Notes under the pieces: generated by a model | Databases searched by the model: none | Told to the model about the DNA's origin: nothing | What the model saw: the letters and a program-made list of their open reading frames with translations, nothing else | Source: Saprospiraceae bacterium | GTDB lineage: Bacteria > Bacteroidota > Bacteroidia > Chitinophagales > Saprospiraceae | DNA length: 64,000 nt | Assembly: GCA_020848995.1 (NCBI GenBank) | Contig: JADLHA010000009.1 | Span: 20,676-84,675, forward strand | Direction of reading: 5' to 3' | Translations under genes and position numbers: made by a program | In this document: positions 8,542 through 17,443 of the stretch, in pieces | Layout: each line of letters starts with the position of its first letter | How positions within the stretch are numbered: position 1 is the stretch's first letter

Positions 8542-8556
8542 TGGCACGGTTATTGG
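8542..8556 (+). promoter_or_regulatory. Possible sigma-54-type promoter (TGGCACG-N4-TTGG)
   Basis: TGGCACG at 8542-8548, then 4 nt, then TTGG at 8553-8556. The -24 element is perfect, but the -12 element has GG where GC is expected. The GG pair to -12 dinucleotide spacing is the required 10 nt. Predicted start is about 8568. A weak TATATTCA at 8559-8566 is an alternative -7 box. Confidence 0.35.
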
Positions 8557-8567
8557 GCTATATTCAT

Positions 8568-8634
8568 CGAGTTTTGAGTTTTGGTTATTAAATGAAGATT
8601 TGCCCGTATAACCGTATACGGGCTATCTTTTTTT
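8568..8634 (+). ncRNA. Candidate small RNA 2, about 67 nt
   Basis: The second cassette. It has box GTTTTGGTTATTAAATG (8578-8594, 16 of 17 identical to cassette 1), then 7 nt, then the hairpin GCCCGTATA/TATACGGGC (8602-8623) and a T-rich tail. The hairpin sequence differs completely from cassette 1 while the box is kept, as expected for paralogous small RNAs sharing a functional 5' region. It might instead be a leader or attenuator of the alanine dehydrogenase gene 57 bp downstream. Confidence 0.4.
8602..8634 (+). terminator. Terminator-like hairpin 2
   Basis: Perfect 9-bp arms GCCCGTATA (8602-8610) and TATACGGGC (8615-8623) with a 4-nt loop, followed by TATCTTTTTTT. Confidence 0.7.
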
Positions 8635-8690
8635 GGGGATGTCCATACGCGCTTCTGTTGTAATTTCGCCCCGTTTCAACCAATCCCGAC

Positions 8691-9803
8691 ATGATCATTG
8701 GTGTACCCAAGGAAATTAAGAGCAACGAAAATCGCGTTGCCCTCACGCCAGCCGGCGCGCTGGAATTGTGTAAGCGTGGCCACTCCGTTTTTATCCAGTC
8801 CACTGCAGGTGATGGCAGTGGTTTTACCGATCTGATGTACCGGGAGGCGGGAGCCTCCATTCTCCCCGACCTGGAGTCGGTTTACCGGCAGGCTGAGATG
8901 ATTGTCAAAGTCAAAGAACCCATTGAATCGGAGTACAGCCTGATCCGCCCCGACCAGTTGATCTTCACCTATTTCCACTTTGCCTCTTACGAACCTCTGA
9001 CGCGGGCGATGATCGATCGCGGTGCGGTCTGTTTGGCCTATGAGACCGTAGAACTTTCCGACCGCAGTTTGCCGTTACTGGTGCCCATGTCTGAAGTAGC
9101 GGGCCGGATGGCCATTCAGGAGGGAGCTAAATTTTTAGAAAAGCCACAAAAGGGCAAGGGCATCCTACTCGGAGGTGTGCCGGGTGTCCCCCCTGCTAAA
9201 GTGCTGGTGCTTGGGGGAGGAATCGTAGGTACCCAGGCAGCCAAAATGGCAGCTGGCTTGGGCGCACAGGTGACCATACTCGACATTAACCTGCCCCGGT
9301 TGCGCTATTTGGCCGATGTGCTCCCATCCAACGTCTGTACGATGTATTCCAACGAGCTGACCATACGCAATCTGATCCGGACTCACGACCTCATCGTCGG
9401 TGCGGTGCTCATCCCGGGCGCCAAGGCTCCCAGCCTGATCACCCGCGACATGCTTGCCACCATGCAGCCGGGAACGGTGCTCGTAGACGTCGCCATCGAT
9501 CAGGGCGGCTGTATGGAAACCAGCAGGCCCACCACGCACGACGACCCCATTTTCATCATCGACGAGGTCGTTCATTATTGCGTCGCCAACATGCCTGGAG
9601 CTGTGCCCTTCACTTCGACGCTGGCCCTCACCAACGCCACATTGCCTTTTGCAATTCAACTGGCCGACAAAGGCTGGCAAAGAGCCTGTCAGGAAAGCAA
9701 GCCGCTGGCACTGGGGTTAAACGTCATACGCGGAAAGGTCGTTTACCAAGGGGTTGCCGATGCGTTCGGCCTGCCCTATCATCCTGTGGAGCATTTCCTT
9801 TAG
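8691..9803 (+). CDS. ald: Alanine dehydrogenase
   Basis: A 370-residue NAD-dependent alanine dehydrogenase, which interconverts L-alanine with pyruvate and ammonium. Clear family marks are the N-terminal MIIGVPKEIKSNENRVALTP, the catalytic lysine in MIVKVKEP (about 70-77), the FTYFHFA block with His near residue 96, the Rossmann glycine motif VLVLGGGIVGTQAA (about 170-183), and the IDQGGCMETSRPTTH loop near 270. Length is standard (about 371). It probably works in nitrogen and carbon balance together with the glutamate dehydrogenase at the window start. Two hairpins with T-runs lie just upstream, so it may have its own promoter (a TAATTTCG-like box near 8663) or be subject to attenuation. Confidence 0.95.
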   Translation: MIIGVPKEIKSNENRVALTPAGALELCKRGHSVFIQSTAGDGSGFTDLMYREAGASILPDLESVYRQAEMIVKVKEPIESEYSLIRPDQLIFTYFHFASYEPLTRAMIDRGAVCLAYETVELSDRSLPLLVPMSEVAGRMAIQEGAKFLEKPQKGKGILLGGVPGVPPAKVLVLGGGIVGTQAAKMAAGLGAQVTILDINLPRLRYLADVLPSNVCTMYSNELTIRNLIRTHDLIVGAVLIPGAKAPSLITRDMLATMQPGTVLVDVAIDQGGCMETSRPTTHDDPIFIIDEVVHYCVANMPGAVPFTSTLALTNATLPFAIQLADKGWQRACQESKPLALGLNVIRGKVVYQGVADAFGLPYHPVEHFL

Positions 9804-10118
9804 GTCGATCCTTTTCAGACCTTCACATCGTTACTGGCCCGCCACCCTTGGTTTGGCAAGCGCATCCTTTCAGTTATCACAACTACATTGCCTTGATTCT
9901 GAAAATCTTATATGTGACCGACCCGGGTCGGAGTTGGGGGCCGAGGGTTACACCATGTGCCTTTCTTCTATAGAATCCCCGGAAAAAGTTCAAGCTGGAA
10001 ACCATTCAGCAATCTTTTCTGCAATTTTTTTGTTGAGAATATTTGAAGATCATCCAATGTCGCACTACATTCATCGCGAAAACCGAATGCGCAATTACTC
10101 ACCAAAATCTCATACCTT
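9804..10118. other. 315-bp intergenic region with a 14-bp palindrome
   Basis: No credible gene. The one distinct element is the perfect palindrome CCGACCCGGGTCGG at 9918-9931, which could be an operator or part of a terminator for ald; no T-run follows it. The promoter for the small helix-turn-helix gene must lie in the 3' part, but I see no clear TAnnTTTG box. Confidence 0.6.
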
Positions 10119-10364
10119 ATGAACCTCACCTTAGACGAGCTCAGACAGATCAAGCACAGCCTGCCCACGGGTAGCATTAAACGCATTGCAGATGAACTCA
10201 ATGTTGACGAACAGACGGTGCGGAATTATTTTGGCGCTCACCATCTTGAGAATACCGGAAACCACATACAGCCGGGCCCTAATGGCGGCATTGTCCACAT
10301 TGAAGACGAAACCATACTCAATCTGGCTAAAAAAATCATTTCTGAAAGCTCCGGGGCAAACTGA
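10119..10364 (+). CDS. Small helix-turn-helix DNA-binding protein
   Basis: An 81-residue soluble protein. Residues about 12-42 read as a helix-turn-helix (GSIKRIADELNVDEQTVRNYF), matching the pattern in which one helix senses and the next recognises DNA. The C-terminal part ends with a short amphipathic helix (TILNLAKKII). It lacks a sensor or dimerisation domain, so it may be a stand-alone regulator, perhaps acting on neighbouring genes. It ends 34 bp before a strong terminator and is therefore likely monocistronic. No specific family name is recognised. Confidence 0.75.
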   Translation: MNLTLDELRQIKHSLPTGSIKRIADELNVDEQTVRNYFGAHHLENTGNHIQPGPNGGIVHIEDETILNLAKKIISESSGAN

Positions 10365-10397
10365 GCCCTGACATCGAATACCTTACCTATTTTTGAG

Positions 10398-10436
10398 GGT
10401 TTGCCGGTTTGAAGTGGGCGGCAAACCTTTTTTTTT
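10398..10436 (+). terminator. Rho-independent terminator after the helix-turn-helix gene
   Basis: Perfect 9-bp arms GGTTTGCCG (10398-10406) and CGGCAAACC (10419-10427), a 12-nt loop and a run of nine T. Confidence 0.9.
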
Positions 10437-10529
10437 GCTTATCATCTGGCTCATCACTCGAACCTGAACTCAACAAACAAAGCACTGCTTCGCCTGGCAT
10501 TTCCCATCATCCTCGGGAACCTGTCGCAA

Positions 10530-11792
10530 ATGGCCATCAACCTGATTGATTCGGCCATGGTCAGCCAGTTGAGTTATTACAACCTGGCTGCCGCGTCCCT
10601 GGTCAACAATCTCATTGGCTTGCCTTTCGTCGTTTGCATAGGTTTTACCGTAGCCATTGCACCCCTGGTGGCTGAACTGCGAGGCTCACAGAAACCCGAA
10701 GCCTGTGGCACCCTGCTCAACAATGCCCTTGTGCTCAACCTGGCGATCAGTTTGTTGCTCGTCATTCCGTTTTACCTTGGCGGAGACGTCATTTTCCACC
10801 TTCGTCAAGATCCCGAAGTTGCCCGACTGGGGCGCCCTTACTTGAATTGGATGCTCTGGTCGATCCTACCCATGACCGCCTTTTTGAGCATCAAGCAATT
10901 CTGTGACGGCCTTCATCACACGCGCGTTCCCATGCTTTTGTCGCTGGCATCCATCCCGCTGAACGCTGGGCTCAACTACCTTTTCATTTACGGCAAACTT
11001 GGGTTGCCCGCGTTGGGGCTTGAGGGCGCTGGCATCGCTACCCTGCTGGCAAGGCTGCTGGTTGCCGTTGCCATCGGCATTTACGTTTTCAGAAATGCCA
11101 CCTTTTCTAAATACCGATTAAACGAACGTTCGTTAGTAAAAGCTACTCAACTCAAGATTGCTCGTTTGGCCCTGCCTTCGGCCTGGCAATACTGCAGCGA
11201 AATTGGCGCATTTGTCCTGCTTGGAATCGTCGTCGGATGGTTTGGTCCGGTGCAGCAGGCCGCACACCAGATCTCTCTGTCCGTAGCCGCTATGGCTTTT
11301 ATGGTTTCCATTGGCCTGTCTTCTGCCGGTTCCATCCGGGTGGGGGAAGCCTATGGAATGGCAAACCCCGGCCTCGTGCGCACCGAAGGGTTGGCTGCAT
11401 TGCGACTGGCAATGGCTTATGGCTTCCTGTGTGCCGTTTGCTTTGTCGCCTTCCGCAACTGGATTCCCCGCATTTTCACAGAAGAGCTTGCAGTTATTCA
11501 GCAGTCGGCCATTTTATTTTGCCTTGCCGCGGCTTTTCAGATCGGCGACAGCCTGCAAGCTGTTGGCATGGGCATTCTGAGGGGTGTGCAGGACATACGG
11601 ATGCCGACGCTTTACACAACCCTTTGCTATTGGTTCCTGGGAATCCCAGCCGGTTATCTGATTGGCGTCACTGCAGGATGGGGGGTTACCGGCGTATGGG
11701 TGGGATTCATCGTATGCCTCAGTTTTATGGGGGCCCTGCTCCTGCGACGCTTTTTGCACATCAGCAAAGAGCAGGTTTGGGCAGCACACTGA
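10530..11792 (+). CDS. MATE-family multidrug/Na+ antiporter
   Basis: A 420-residue (from the ATG at 10530) exporter with about twelve membrane helices in two similar halves; members expel cationic drugs or metabolites using Na+ or H+. IDSAMVSQLSYYNLAAASL near the N-terminus is the usual first-helix signature. Oddity: the reading frame is open upstream to 10413, and the translated upstream residues NKALLRLAFPIILGNLSQ are exactly the missing half of helix 1. No ATG, GTG or TTG exists there, only CTG (for example 10464, which would give the family-normal N-terminus). The start is therefore uncertain: a CTG start, a rare codon or a sequence error. The gene follows the terminator at 10398-10436. 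Confidence 0.9.
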   Translation: MAINLIDSAMVSQLSYYNLAAASLVNNLIGLPFVVCIGFTVAIAPLVAELRGSQKPEACGTLLNNALVLNLAISLLLVIPFYLGGDVIFHLRQDPEVARLGRPYLNWMLWSILPMTAFLSIKQFCDGLHHTRVPMLLSLASIPLNAGLNYLFIYGKLGLPALGLEGAGIATLLARLLVAVAIGIYVFRNATFSKYRLNERSLVKATQLKIARLALPSAWQYCSEIGAFVLLGIVVGWFGPVQQAAHQISLSVAAMAFMVSIGLSSAGSIRVGEAYGMANPGLVRTEGLAALRLAMAYGFLCAVCFVAFRNWIPRIFTEELAVIQQSAILFCLAAAFQIGDSLQAVGMGILRGVQDIRMPTLYTTLCYWFLGIPAGYLIGVTAGWGVTGVWVGFIVCLSFMGALLLRRFLHISKEQVWAAH

Positions 11793-11833
11793 ATGGCTCG
11801 TAAGGCCACTCGGGCCAGCATGAGCCGAAAATC

Positions 11834-12571
11834 TTAAGGATAGAACTTCTGGGTCAACATGTCAAACTCCGACGTTTTGCTGCCCGCATCATCGAATAAG
11901 GTCAAATGGGAAAATTCACATACTGCCGGAGGACGGGCGTATTCAACAAGGCAGCACAACTCAGTCATACCCGATGCATGGGACACGGGACACCGGCGCT
12001 GCAGTACGAATCCGCAACTACTCATGGCCTTAGAAAGTCGGGGTTCACCAGAGGGTGGAAGAACTACCGCCAGTCTGCCGCGATCATTAAGCAAAATGCG
12101 GGTCCATTGCGCCAGATGATCGAATGTAAAGGTCAACTGGTGTCGGGTCCTCCTTCTGTGTGCATTTGCTGGCAGCACGTTTCGGCGGAAATACGGGGGA
12201 TTGCAGATGATGAGGTCCTGGCTATTATGCTCCAGCGGAACACGGAGGACTTCTGGGAGACTGAGGTCCCACAGCATGCCCTGCAGTTTCTGGGCCCATG
12301 GTGAGTCGTCAAAATTGCGTTGCGCCAGGGAGACGCTTGTGGAGTCGATGTCGAATCCATAAATCGCGAAGTCGCCGGACAAGCGTTGTGCGATCATCAG
12401 ACCAAGCAGTCCACTCCCGCATCCAAGGTCAACTGCACTCAGTACTCCGTTGACCCGGGCCCAGCTTCCAAGCAATATTGAATCCGTGGTGACCGGAAAG
12501 ACTTCCGGATCCGTCTTTAAGATAAACTCCCGGAAGACAAATTCCGGCTTTCCGGATCTAGCCACTTGCAC
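11834..12571 (-). CDS. trmN6: tRNA1(Val) (adenine-37-N6)-methyltransferase
   Basis: A 245-residue SAM-dependent methyltransferase modifying A37 of tRNA-Val in E. coli (YfiC/TrmN6). Marks are the N-terminal FREFILKTDPEVFPVTTDSI segment, motif I VDLGCGSGLLG (about 48-58) and the N6-adenine catalytic motif NPPYF (about 124-128). The start is a GTG (12571) that directly abuts the TGA of the DUF5689 gene, so translation is probably coupled. A second GTG two codons later is possible. It is last in a three-gene run with the TonB receptor, which looks like incidental operon membership. Confidence 0.87.
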   Translation of the reverse strand: MQVARSGKPEFVFREFILKTDPEVFPVTTDSILLGSWARVNGVLSAVDLGCGSGLLGLMIAQRLSGDFAIYGFDIDSTSVSLAQRNFDDSPWAQKLQGMLWDLSLPEVLRVPLEHNSQDLIICNPPYFRRNVLPANAHRRRTRHQLTFTFDHLAQWTRILLNDRGRLAVVLPPSGEPRLSKAMSSCGFVLQRRCPVSHASGMTELCCLVEYARPPAVCEFSHLTLFDDAGSKTSEFDMLTQKFYP

Positions 12572-14626
12572 TCAGGGTTGTACGTCACTCGTACTGCGTA
12601 TGCTGATCTGTTTTGACATGGCGGTACCGCCCTGATTCACGATGCCGGTCAGGCGCAACTTACCTGAGGGAAATTTTTCGTTGGCAAAAAGCGCGGCAGT
12701 CCGGGTGTACAAATCCATCTGGCCCGTACCGTCGTCGAGTAGACAGGTACCGGAGTAAATCTCCCCACCCACTTTGGTGATGCTCACCTGTTCGATTTGA
12801 ACCAGGGTAGATTCCAGGTCTTCAAAATTTGCCAGGATGCCGGCGATGTCCATTGTCCTGGGAGTTACCCCTCCTTTACCCAAAACCTTCACGCGATCAA
12901 AAGGAAGGTTGTTGATCTCGAGCAGTCCCTGAAATTCGGTAAACTCCTGGCCGGAAATGTCGACTTCGATGGAATCGCCCAACGAATAGGTATGATTCGC
13001 GGTAAATCGCAACACAATCCCTCCCGTTTGGTCCTGGACGTGCGCGTTGCGTCCTGTTGTATTTTCCTGGGTGCGGTCGCTGATCACCGTGCAGCGCAAA
13101 ATTTTATTTCCACTGACCGGGGTTGTTGATCCTGGATAGGAATGCCTCAGGTCGAGTATGCCGATGAGCTCTGCCCCACCCTGGCTTCCCCCAGTCACAT
13201 CATCCGGTTTGCGGATTGACATCTGTCTCGCTTGCAAATTGCCACCCTGACCTGCGATTCCAACGACACTGACCTTACCGGTCGGGAAACTCAATCCGGC
13301 AAAAGATGCATAAGACTGGGTAAAGAGGTCTATTGATCCCGTGGCGTCTGTTAGGGTGCAGGTGCCGGAATAGCTGGTTCCTCCCACTTTGCTGATGTTT
13401 GCTTCCTGCACCTGCAGCAAAGTCGATTCGAACATTTCAAAATCATTGAGAAGCTCGGCGATCGCAATTTGGCGAGGCTGAATTGCGTTTGTGCCAAGTT
13501 TTTTGGCCCGCGAGATGTCCAGGTTGTTCAGTTGCAACAGTCCCTGGTACTCAGAAATTTCCTGCCTAGAAATATCCACCTCCACGAGGTCTCCGAGGTC
13601 GAAAGTATTGGAAGACAAAAAGCGAATGACAATCCCCGCGGATGCGTCCTGGAGTACAAGGTTTTTGCTGGTGATGTTGGATTCAGTGCGATCCGAAATG
13701 ACGGTTCCAGTGATTTTAGTCGAATCGGGTGCCTGCAGGCTAAGGCCGGAGTAAAGGGCGCGCACATCGCGAATGGCCATTTCTTTCAAATTGCCGCCTG
13801 AAGACTGGCAGTTTGGGCCTTCGAAACGGATATCGGAAAGGTCGCGTATGAACAGTTGGGCATCCGTTCGGTACTTTCCCAAAATGCAGGTAATGCGTCC
13901 ATTGCCCTCAGGAACGAATTCTGCTGCAAAATCGGCGTAATTGCTGGTTCGCAAAATGATCTGGTTGTCGCTGCAGTCAGTAATCAGCAGATTGGATGAG
14001 CGCTGTCCTGCTACATCGGCATAACTTTTGCCCAACTCGCTGCGCACGAATTCCATTTGATCGAGCTGTACCAGGGTGCTGAGGTCCTGGGCAGTGAGCG
14101 AGTTAACGGTTCGCACCCGGGGCAAAACCTGCTGGCCGCGGGGACCCGCATACACGTATTGTTCGATGAGCACGTCTTCAATGCCGGCAAGCGAAGTGGT
14201 GCCACCACTCTGATAGGTTCCCTGCCCCAATTGGATCAGGCCATTGTAATCTCCGATGGTGAGTCCGTTGGCCTTAATGCCAATTTTCATGCCCACCGGA
14301 AATTGCGCATAGAGCCCTGTACGATTGAGTTTGAGTTCGATACCCCCCGTAGAATCCTGGATGACGATGGTTTTGTAAAAATTGCCGCTGCGGTCGTCAG
14401 CAACAACGGTGGCATGCAACAACAGTTCGTCGGCAATGGCGACAAATTTGCCTGCTACATAATGGGTTTTCAATTCGGCAATGGTGCCGTTGGGAGAAAA
14501 GGGAATTTCATCCACGGGTTGAGGGGGAATATCAATGTCTCTGTCCACACAGGAAACGGCAACTCCGATGTACAATGCGCACATCCGCAGTATTGTTTTG
14601 AAAGAACTGGGCATATTCAGGTTCAT
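12572..14626 (-). CDS. DUF5689-type lipoprotein with three OB-fold-like repeats
   Basis: A 684-residue lipoprotein: signal with lipobox GVAVSC (Cys about residue 26), then repeated units near residues 40-270, 285-475 and 490-684. The second and third units match each other closely (for example KITGTVISDRTESN versus ILRCTVISDRTQEN, and AGIVIRFLSSNTFDLGD versus GGIVLRFTANHTYSLGD). These OB-like modules are related to those attached to extracellular nucleases in other bacteria (family knowledge; the link here is inference). It lies 1 bp after the TonB-dependent receptor gene and opposite a secreted nuclease/phosphatase, which suggests a surface nucleic-acid or phosphate-ester utilisation role. 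Confidence 0.85.
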   Translation of the reverse strand: MNLNMPSSFKTILRMCALYIGVAVSCVDRDIDIPPQPVDEIPFSPNGTIAELKTHYVAGKFVAIADELLLHATVVADDRSGNFYKTIVIQDSTGGIELKLNRTGLYAQFPVGMKIGIKANGLTIGDYNGLIQLGQGTYQSGGTTSLAGIEDVLIEQYVYAGPRGQQVLPRVRTVNSLTAQDLSTLVQLDQMEFVRSELGKSYADVAGQRSSNLLITDCSDNQIILRTSNYADFAAEFVPEGNGRITCILGKYRTDAQLFIRDLSDIRFEGPNCQSSGGNLKEMAIRDVRALYSGLSLQAPDSTKITGTVISDRTESNITSKNLVLQDASAGIVIRFLSSNTFDLGDLVEVDISRQEISEYQGLLQLNNLDISRAKKLGTNAIQPRQIAIAELLNDFEMFESTLLQVQEANISKVGGTSYSGTCTLTDATGSIDLFTQSYASFAGLSFPTGKVSVVGIAGQGGNLQARQMSIRKPDDVTGGSQGGAELIGILDLRHSYPGSTTPVSGNKILRCTVISDRTQENTTGRNAHVQDQTGGIVLRFTANHTYSLGDSIEVDISGQEFTEFQGLLEINNLPFDRVKVLGKGGVTPRTMDIAGILANFEDLESTLVQIEQVSITKVGGEIYSGTCLLDDGTGQMDLYTRTAALFANEKFPSGKLRLTGIVNQGGTAMSKQISIRSTSDVQP

Positions 14627-14627
14627 A

Positions 14628-17375
14628 TCAGAATCGGGCGGTTAGACTCAGGTAATAGTTGATTCCCTGGAGATGGTAATATTTTGAAGGAAAGGTGCCG
14701 GGGTTGCGGGTTTCGTAATCGAAGCGGTACTGTTCAAACCCTCCGGTTTTAAGTCCGCTGCGATCGAGGAGATTGTTGACGCTCAATGAAGCTGAGAACG
14801 ATCGGCCCAGCCAATTGAAATATTTAATGGCAAACAGGTTCAGATAAAAGGCATTAGGCAGCTCTTCCTGTGCAATGATGGAACTGAACAACTCAGACCC
14901 TGGATCGACATCGCGCACTGCTTCGGGAATTCTTCTCAGTGGGTTGAGTTCAATAAAATGTCTGTTCAGATAATTACCAGTAATGGTTGCAAAACCACCA
15001 CCTGGCAATTCAAAGCGCAAACCCAGGCTCAAGGCCTGCTGTGCTGAACCATGTACGTAATAATTGCGCTGATAGATGGTATGTTGGGTCGTGGAGGTGC
15101 TGAATTTGTCGAAAAGCCACAATGTGGGGCGGTCATTGTAAAAATAATCCCCAAGGATGCCGGCAGCCTGCAGCCGCATGCGGGAATTGAGTTTCAGTTC
15201 AATGCTCCCCTCCAATCCATAATGGCGTTCATCCAGACCAGAATAAAATGCGTTGACCAGGCTACCGTCAGCCAGTTCGCTGCTCACGCCTTGCTCGAGT
15301 TGGTCGTCGAGGTAAAAATTTTTACTAACGATCTGGTCGTCGATGGCCGCCGCAAAGGCCGCAAGTTGCCATTTCAACCCAGGGCTCCTGTAATAATAAC
15401 TGATGTCTGCAAGGAGAATTTTGGTCTTTGCCGCACTGGTTAAGACATCCCCACGCCATTCGGGGTTAACGAACGTTTGTTCGAACCGGTTGGGTAGGTG
15501 CTGATGGGCAATGTTGGCCTGCAGGTAATTTCTTCCGTTGATTTTCCAGGTAGCCTGCACTTTTGCACCGACTCCTGAACTGCCCACTACGTCAGATTTG
15601 CCTAGCGATGAAGGGAATATGGCGTTTTGCAGTTTGCCTTCCCTCTGAAATTCATTGTATTGCCATTGTCCGCCCAATGAAACGTCCACGTACCTTCCCA
15701 GATATTGGTAGGATGGAAAAAGGCTGTACCGGCCGGAGCGGACGAGATAATGGTAACCCAACCGGTCTCCTTCCCGAACGACGCGGTTGGTGTGGCTGAT
15801 GTCGGGGTGTTGTTTTGACGGGTCGTCGATGAAGTCTTCCACGTCCAATGCGAAATCGGCACCCAACAGGTCGTCCAGGCGCAGGTAGTTTTCGCTATGC
15901 GACCATTCCAGCCGATAGAGCATCTGAAGGCGGTGTCTTTTTTTCTGCCACTTCAGTTTGCCGAAGTGTTCGAATTCGCGGGAATCCGAAATGCGTTGGG
16001 TAATGAAATAAACCGCCTGGGTACCGGTGAGTGAAACCGTCGAATCGCCTCCAACCCCTAAAATTGTCCGTTCATTGAGGTAGTTGGCATGGTATAGTTT
16101 AGCCCAGTCGATTTGGGATACCGCTGGATCTGTTGTCCAGAGTTGCCGTACCCTTTCAGCGACAGCGCTATCCTCTATGGCAGAGGGGAGTTTCTGGTAG
16201 TAATCAGGCCTTGGGTCCGGTGCGTTATTCCAGTCCAGCTGGCCATCTGCCCGATGTGCGAAGGTACCCATCACCCCCAGCTCGAGCCGTGCGTTGGTGT
16301 TGAGTTGAAGGTCCAGGTTGAATGAAGCCAAGGGTGCGGACGTCTGCACCTCCCGGCTGTTCCGCTTTTTTCCGAGCTGGTAGCCCCAATAAGCATTGTA
16401 GTAGGAGTCGCCGGAGAGTTCGAATACTTCCTGGGTTGCAGGACTGGATTTTCCGCGCAGCACCGGTGCATAGATGAACATGGCTTTGAACAGGTGTGCA
16501 GCGCCCAGAGGTTTTGCGTAACCCAGGTACGCGCCCCATGCGTCGTAAAAGGATCCCGGAATGTAGGACTCGGTGGACCAGCGCCGGCTGATGCCAGCTG
16601 TCCAGGCAGCGCCTGATTCCCGGATGCCAGAAGCATAATGCAATCCGAAGCGATGCACGTAATTTCTGTTGGACAGGGCGGCGTTAACCGACCATTCGCT
16701 TCGGTACAGCGACGGATCTGCGGTGATCCACTGTGCTACTCCGGCAGATCCAAAATCTGAATCATCGTCGCGATAGGACTGGTACTGTCGCGAGGTACGT
16801 GTGATGACCGACAATCCCGAAAAATGCGAAAATGGAATTCTGCCATATTCGAGGTCATTGAGCAGAAACCCGTTGAACCCCAACTGGTCAAATGCGTTGC
16901 TCAGGCCCCGGAGTTTGGTCCGGAAAGCACTAAACTCAAACCCAACGGCACGCATCAGAGGGTTTGCAGACGATGCGAGCAAACTGTATACGTCACCCGA
17001 CAGGTCGCCATCTGTATCGTCGTCGAGTTGAAGGGATTCGTTTACCATTTCCTCCTGGAGTCCTGATGCCAGCAGGTAGAAGGTCTGAACCCCGGTTCCC
17101 CAGTCCTCCTTATAAACATCCATTTCCAGAGTTTTGTGGGCTGGAGATCCAATGATCAGGTGAAGTACCGGTGGCATTGTACCTGCATCAAATTCAAAAT
17201 AGCCTGCCGAATCGACCTGCATCAATGTGGTAGAAGCCCCTTCCCTGATGGATGCATTGTGCACCGGGGTCAGATGGTGGTTGTCCAGGATCTGACCTCG
17301 AAGCAACTGGGCTGAAAGATTTGCATGGATGCAAAACGTCAGAAAAATGGATATAAAAAAATACTTTAACGGCAT
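14628..17375 (-). CDS. TonB-dependent outer-membrane receptor
   Basis: A 915-residue outer-membrane protein. It has a signal peptide (about 1-22, ending NLSAQ), a carboxypeptidase-regulatory-like beta-sandwich (about 24-105, LLRGQILDNHHLTPVHNASI), a plug-like region (about 125-215), and a long beta-barrel rich in aromatic strands that ends in Phe (YYLSLTARF). The plug is atypical and lacks an obvious SusC motif, so it is not a standard SusC. The gene is first in an operon with the DUF5689 lipoprotein, which would be its surface partner, and is divergent from the secreted nuclease. The substrate is unknown; nucleotides, oligonucleotides or phosphate are the contextual guess. Confidence 0.88.
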   Translation of the reverse strand: MPLKYFFISIFLTFCIHANLSAQLLRGQILDNHHLTPVHNASIREGASTTLMQVDSAGYFEFDAGTMPPVLHLIIGSPAHKTLEMDVYKEDWGTGVQTFYLLASGLQEEMVNESLQLDDDTDGDLSGDVYSLLASSANPLMRAVGFEFSAFRTKLRGLSNAFDQLGFNGFLLNDLEYGRIPFSHFSGLSVITRTSRQYQSYRDDDSDFGSAGVAQWITADPSLYRSEWSVNAALSNRNYVHRFGLHYASGIRESGAAWTAGISRRWSTESYIPGSFYDAWGAYLGYAKPLGAAHLFKAMFIYAPVLRGKSSPATQEVFELSGDSYYNAYWGYQLGKKRNSREVQTSAPLASFNLDLQLNTNARLELGVMGTFAHRADGQLDWNNAPDPRPDYYQKLPSAIEDSAVAERVRQLWTTDPAVSQIDWAKLYHANYLNERTILGVGGDSTVSLTGTQAVYFITQRISDSREFEHFGKLKWQKKRHRLQMLYRLEWSHSENYLRLDDLLGADFALDVEDFIDDPSKQHPDISHTNRVVREGDRLGYHYLVRSGRYSLFPSYQYLGRYVDVSLGGQWQYNEFQREGKLQNAIFPSSLGKSDVVGSSGVGAKVQATWKINGRNYLQANIAHQHLPNRFEQTFVNPEWRGDVLTSAAKTKILLADISYYYRSPGLKWQLAAFAAAIDDQIVSKNFYLDDQLEQGVSSELADGSLVNAFYSGLDERHYGLEGSIELKLNSRMRLQAAGILGDYFYNDRPTLWLFDKFSTSTTQHTIYQRNYYVHGSAQQALSLGLRFELPGGGFATITGNYLNRHFIELNPLRRIPEAVRDVDPGSELFSSIIAQEELPNAFYLNLFAIKYFNWLGRSFSASLSVNNLLDRSGLKTGGFEQYRFDYETRNPGTFPSKYYHLQGINYYLSLTARF

Positions 17376-17443
17376 CCCTTGCGCTTTGAACCGTGATCAG
17401 GTGTTTTATTTGCAGAAAAGCTGGCCAAAGTAACGAAATTAAA

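Larger units (their letters stand above)
8198..8690. other. 493-bp intergenic region with AT-rich block and two small-RNA-like cassettes
   Basis: No protein gene is supported here. In order it holds a GC-rich hairpin at 8213-8230 (CCCTCC/GGAGGG) just after mqnD, then an extremely AT-rich block at about 8261-8400. That block carries an inverted repeat AATGTGTA (8285-8292)/TACACATT (8314-8321). Two promoter-box-hairpin cassettes follow, listed separately, before the alanine dehydrogenase gene. Confidence 0.8.

Noticed and set aside
9968..10201. 77-codon minus ORF opposite the helix-turn-helix gene
   Set aside because: It overlaps a better-supported gene with a recognisable DNA-binding motif and its own terminator.
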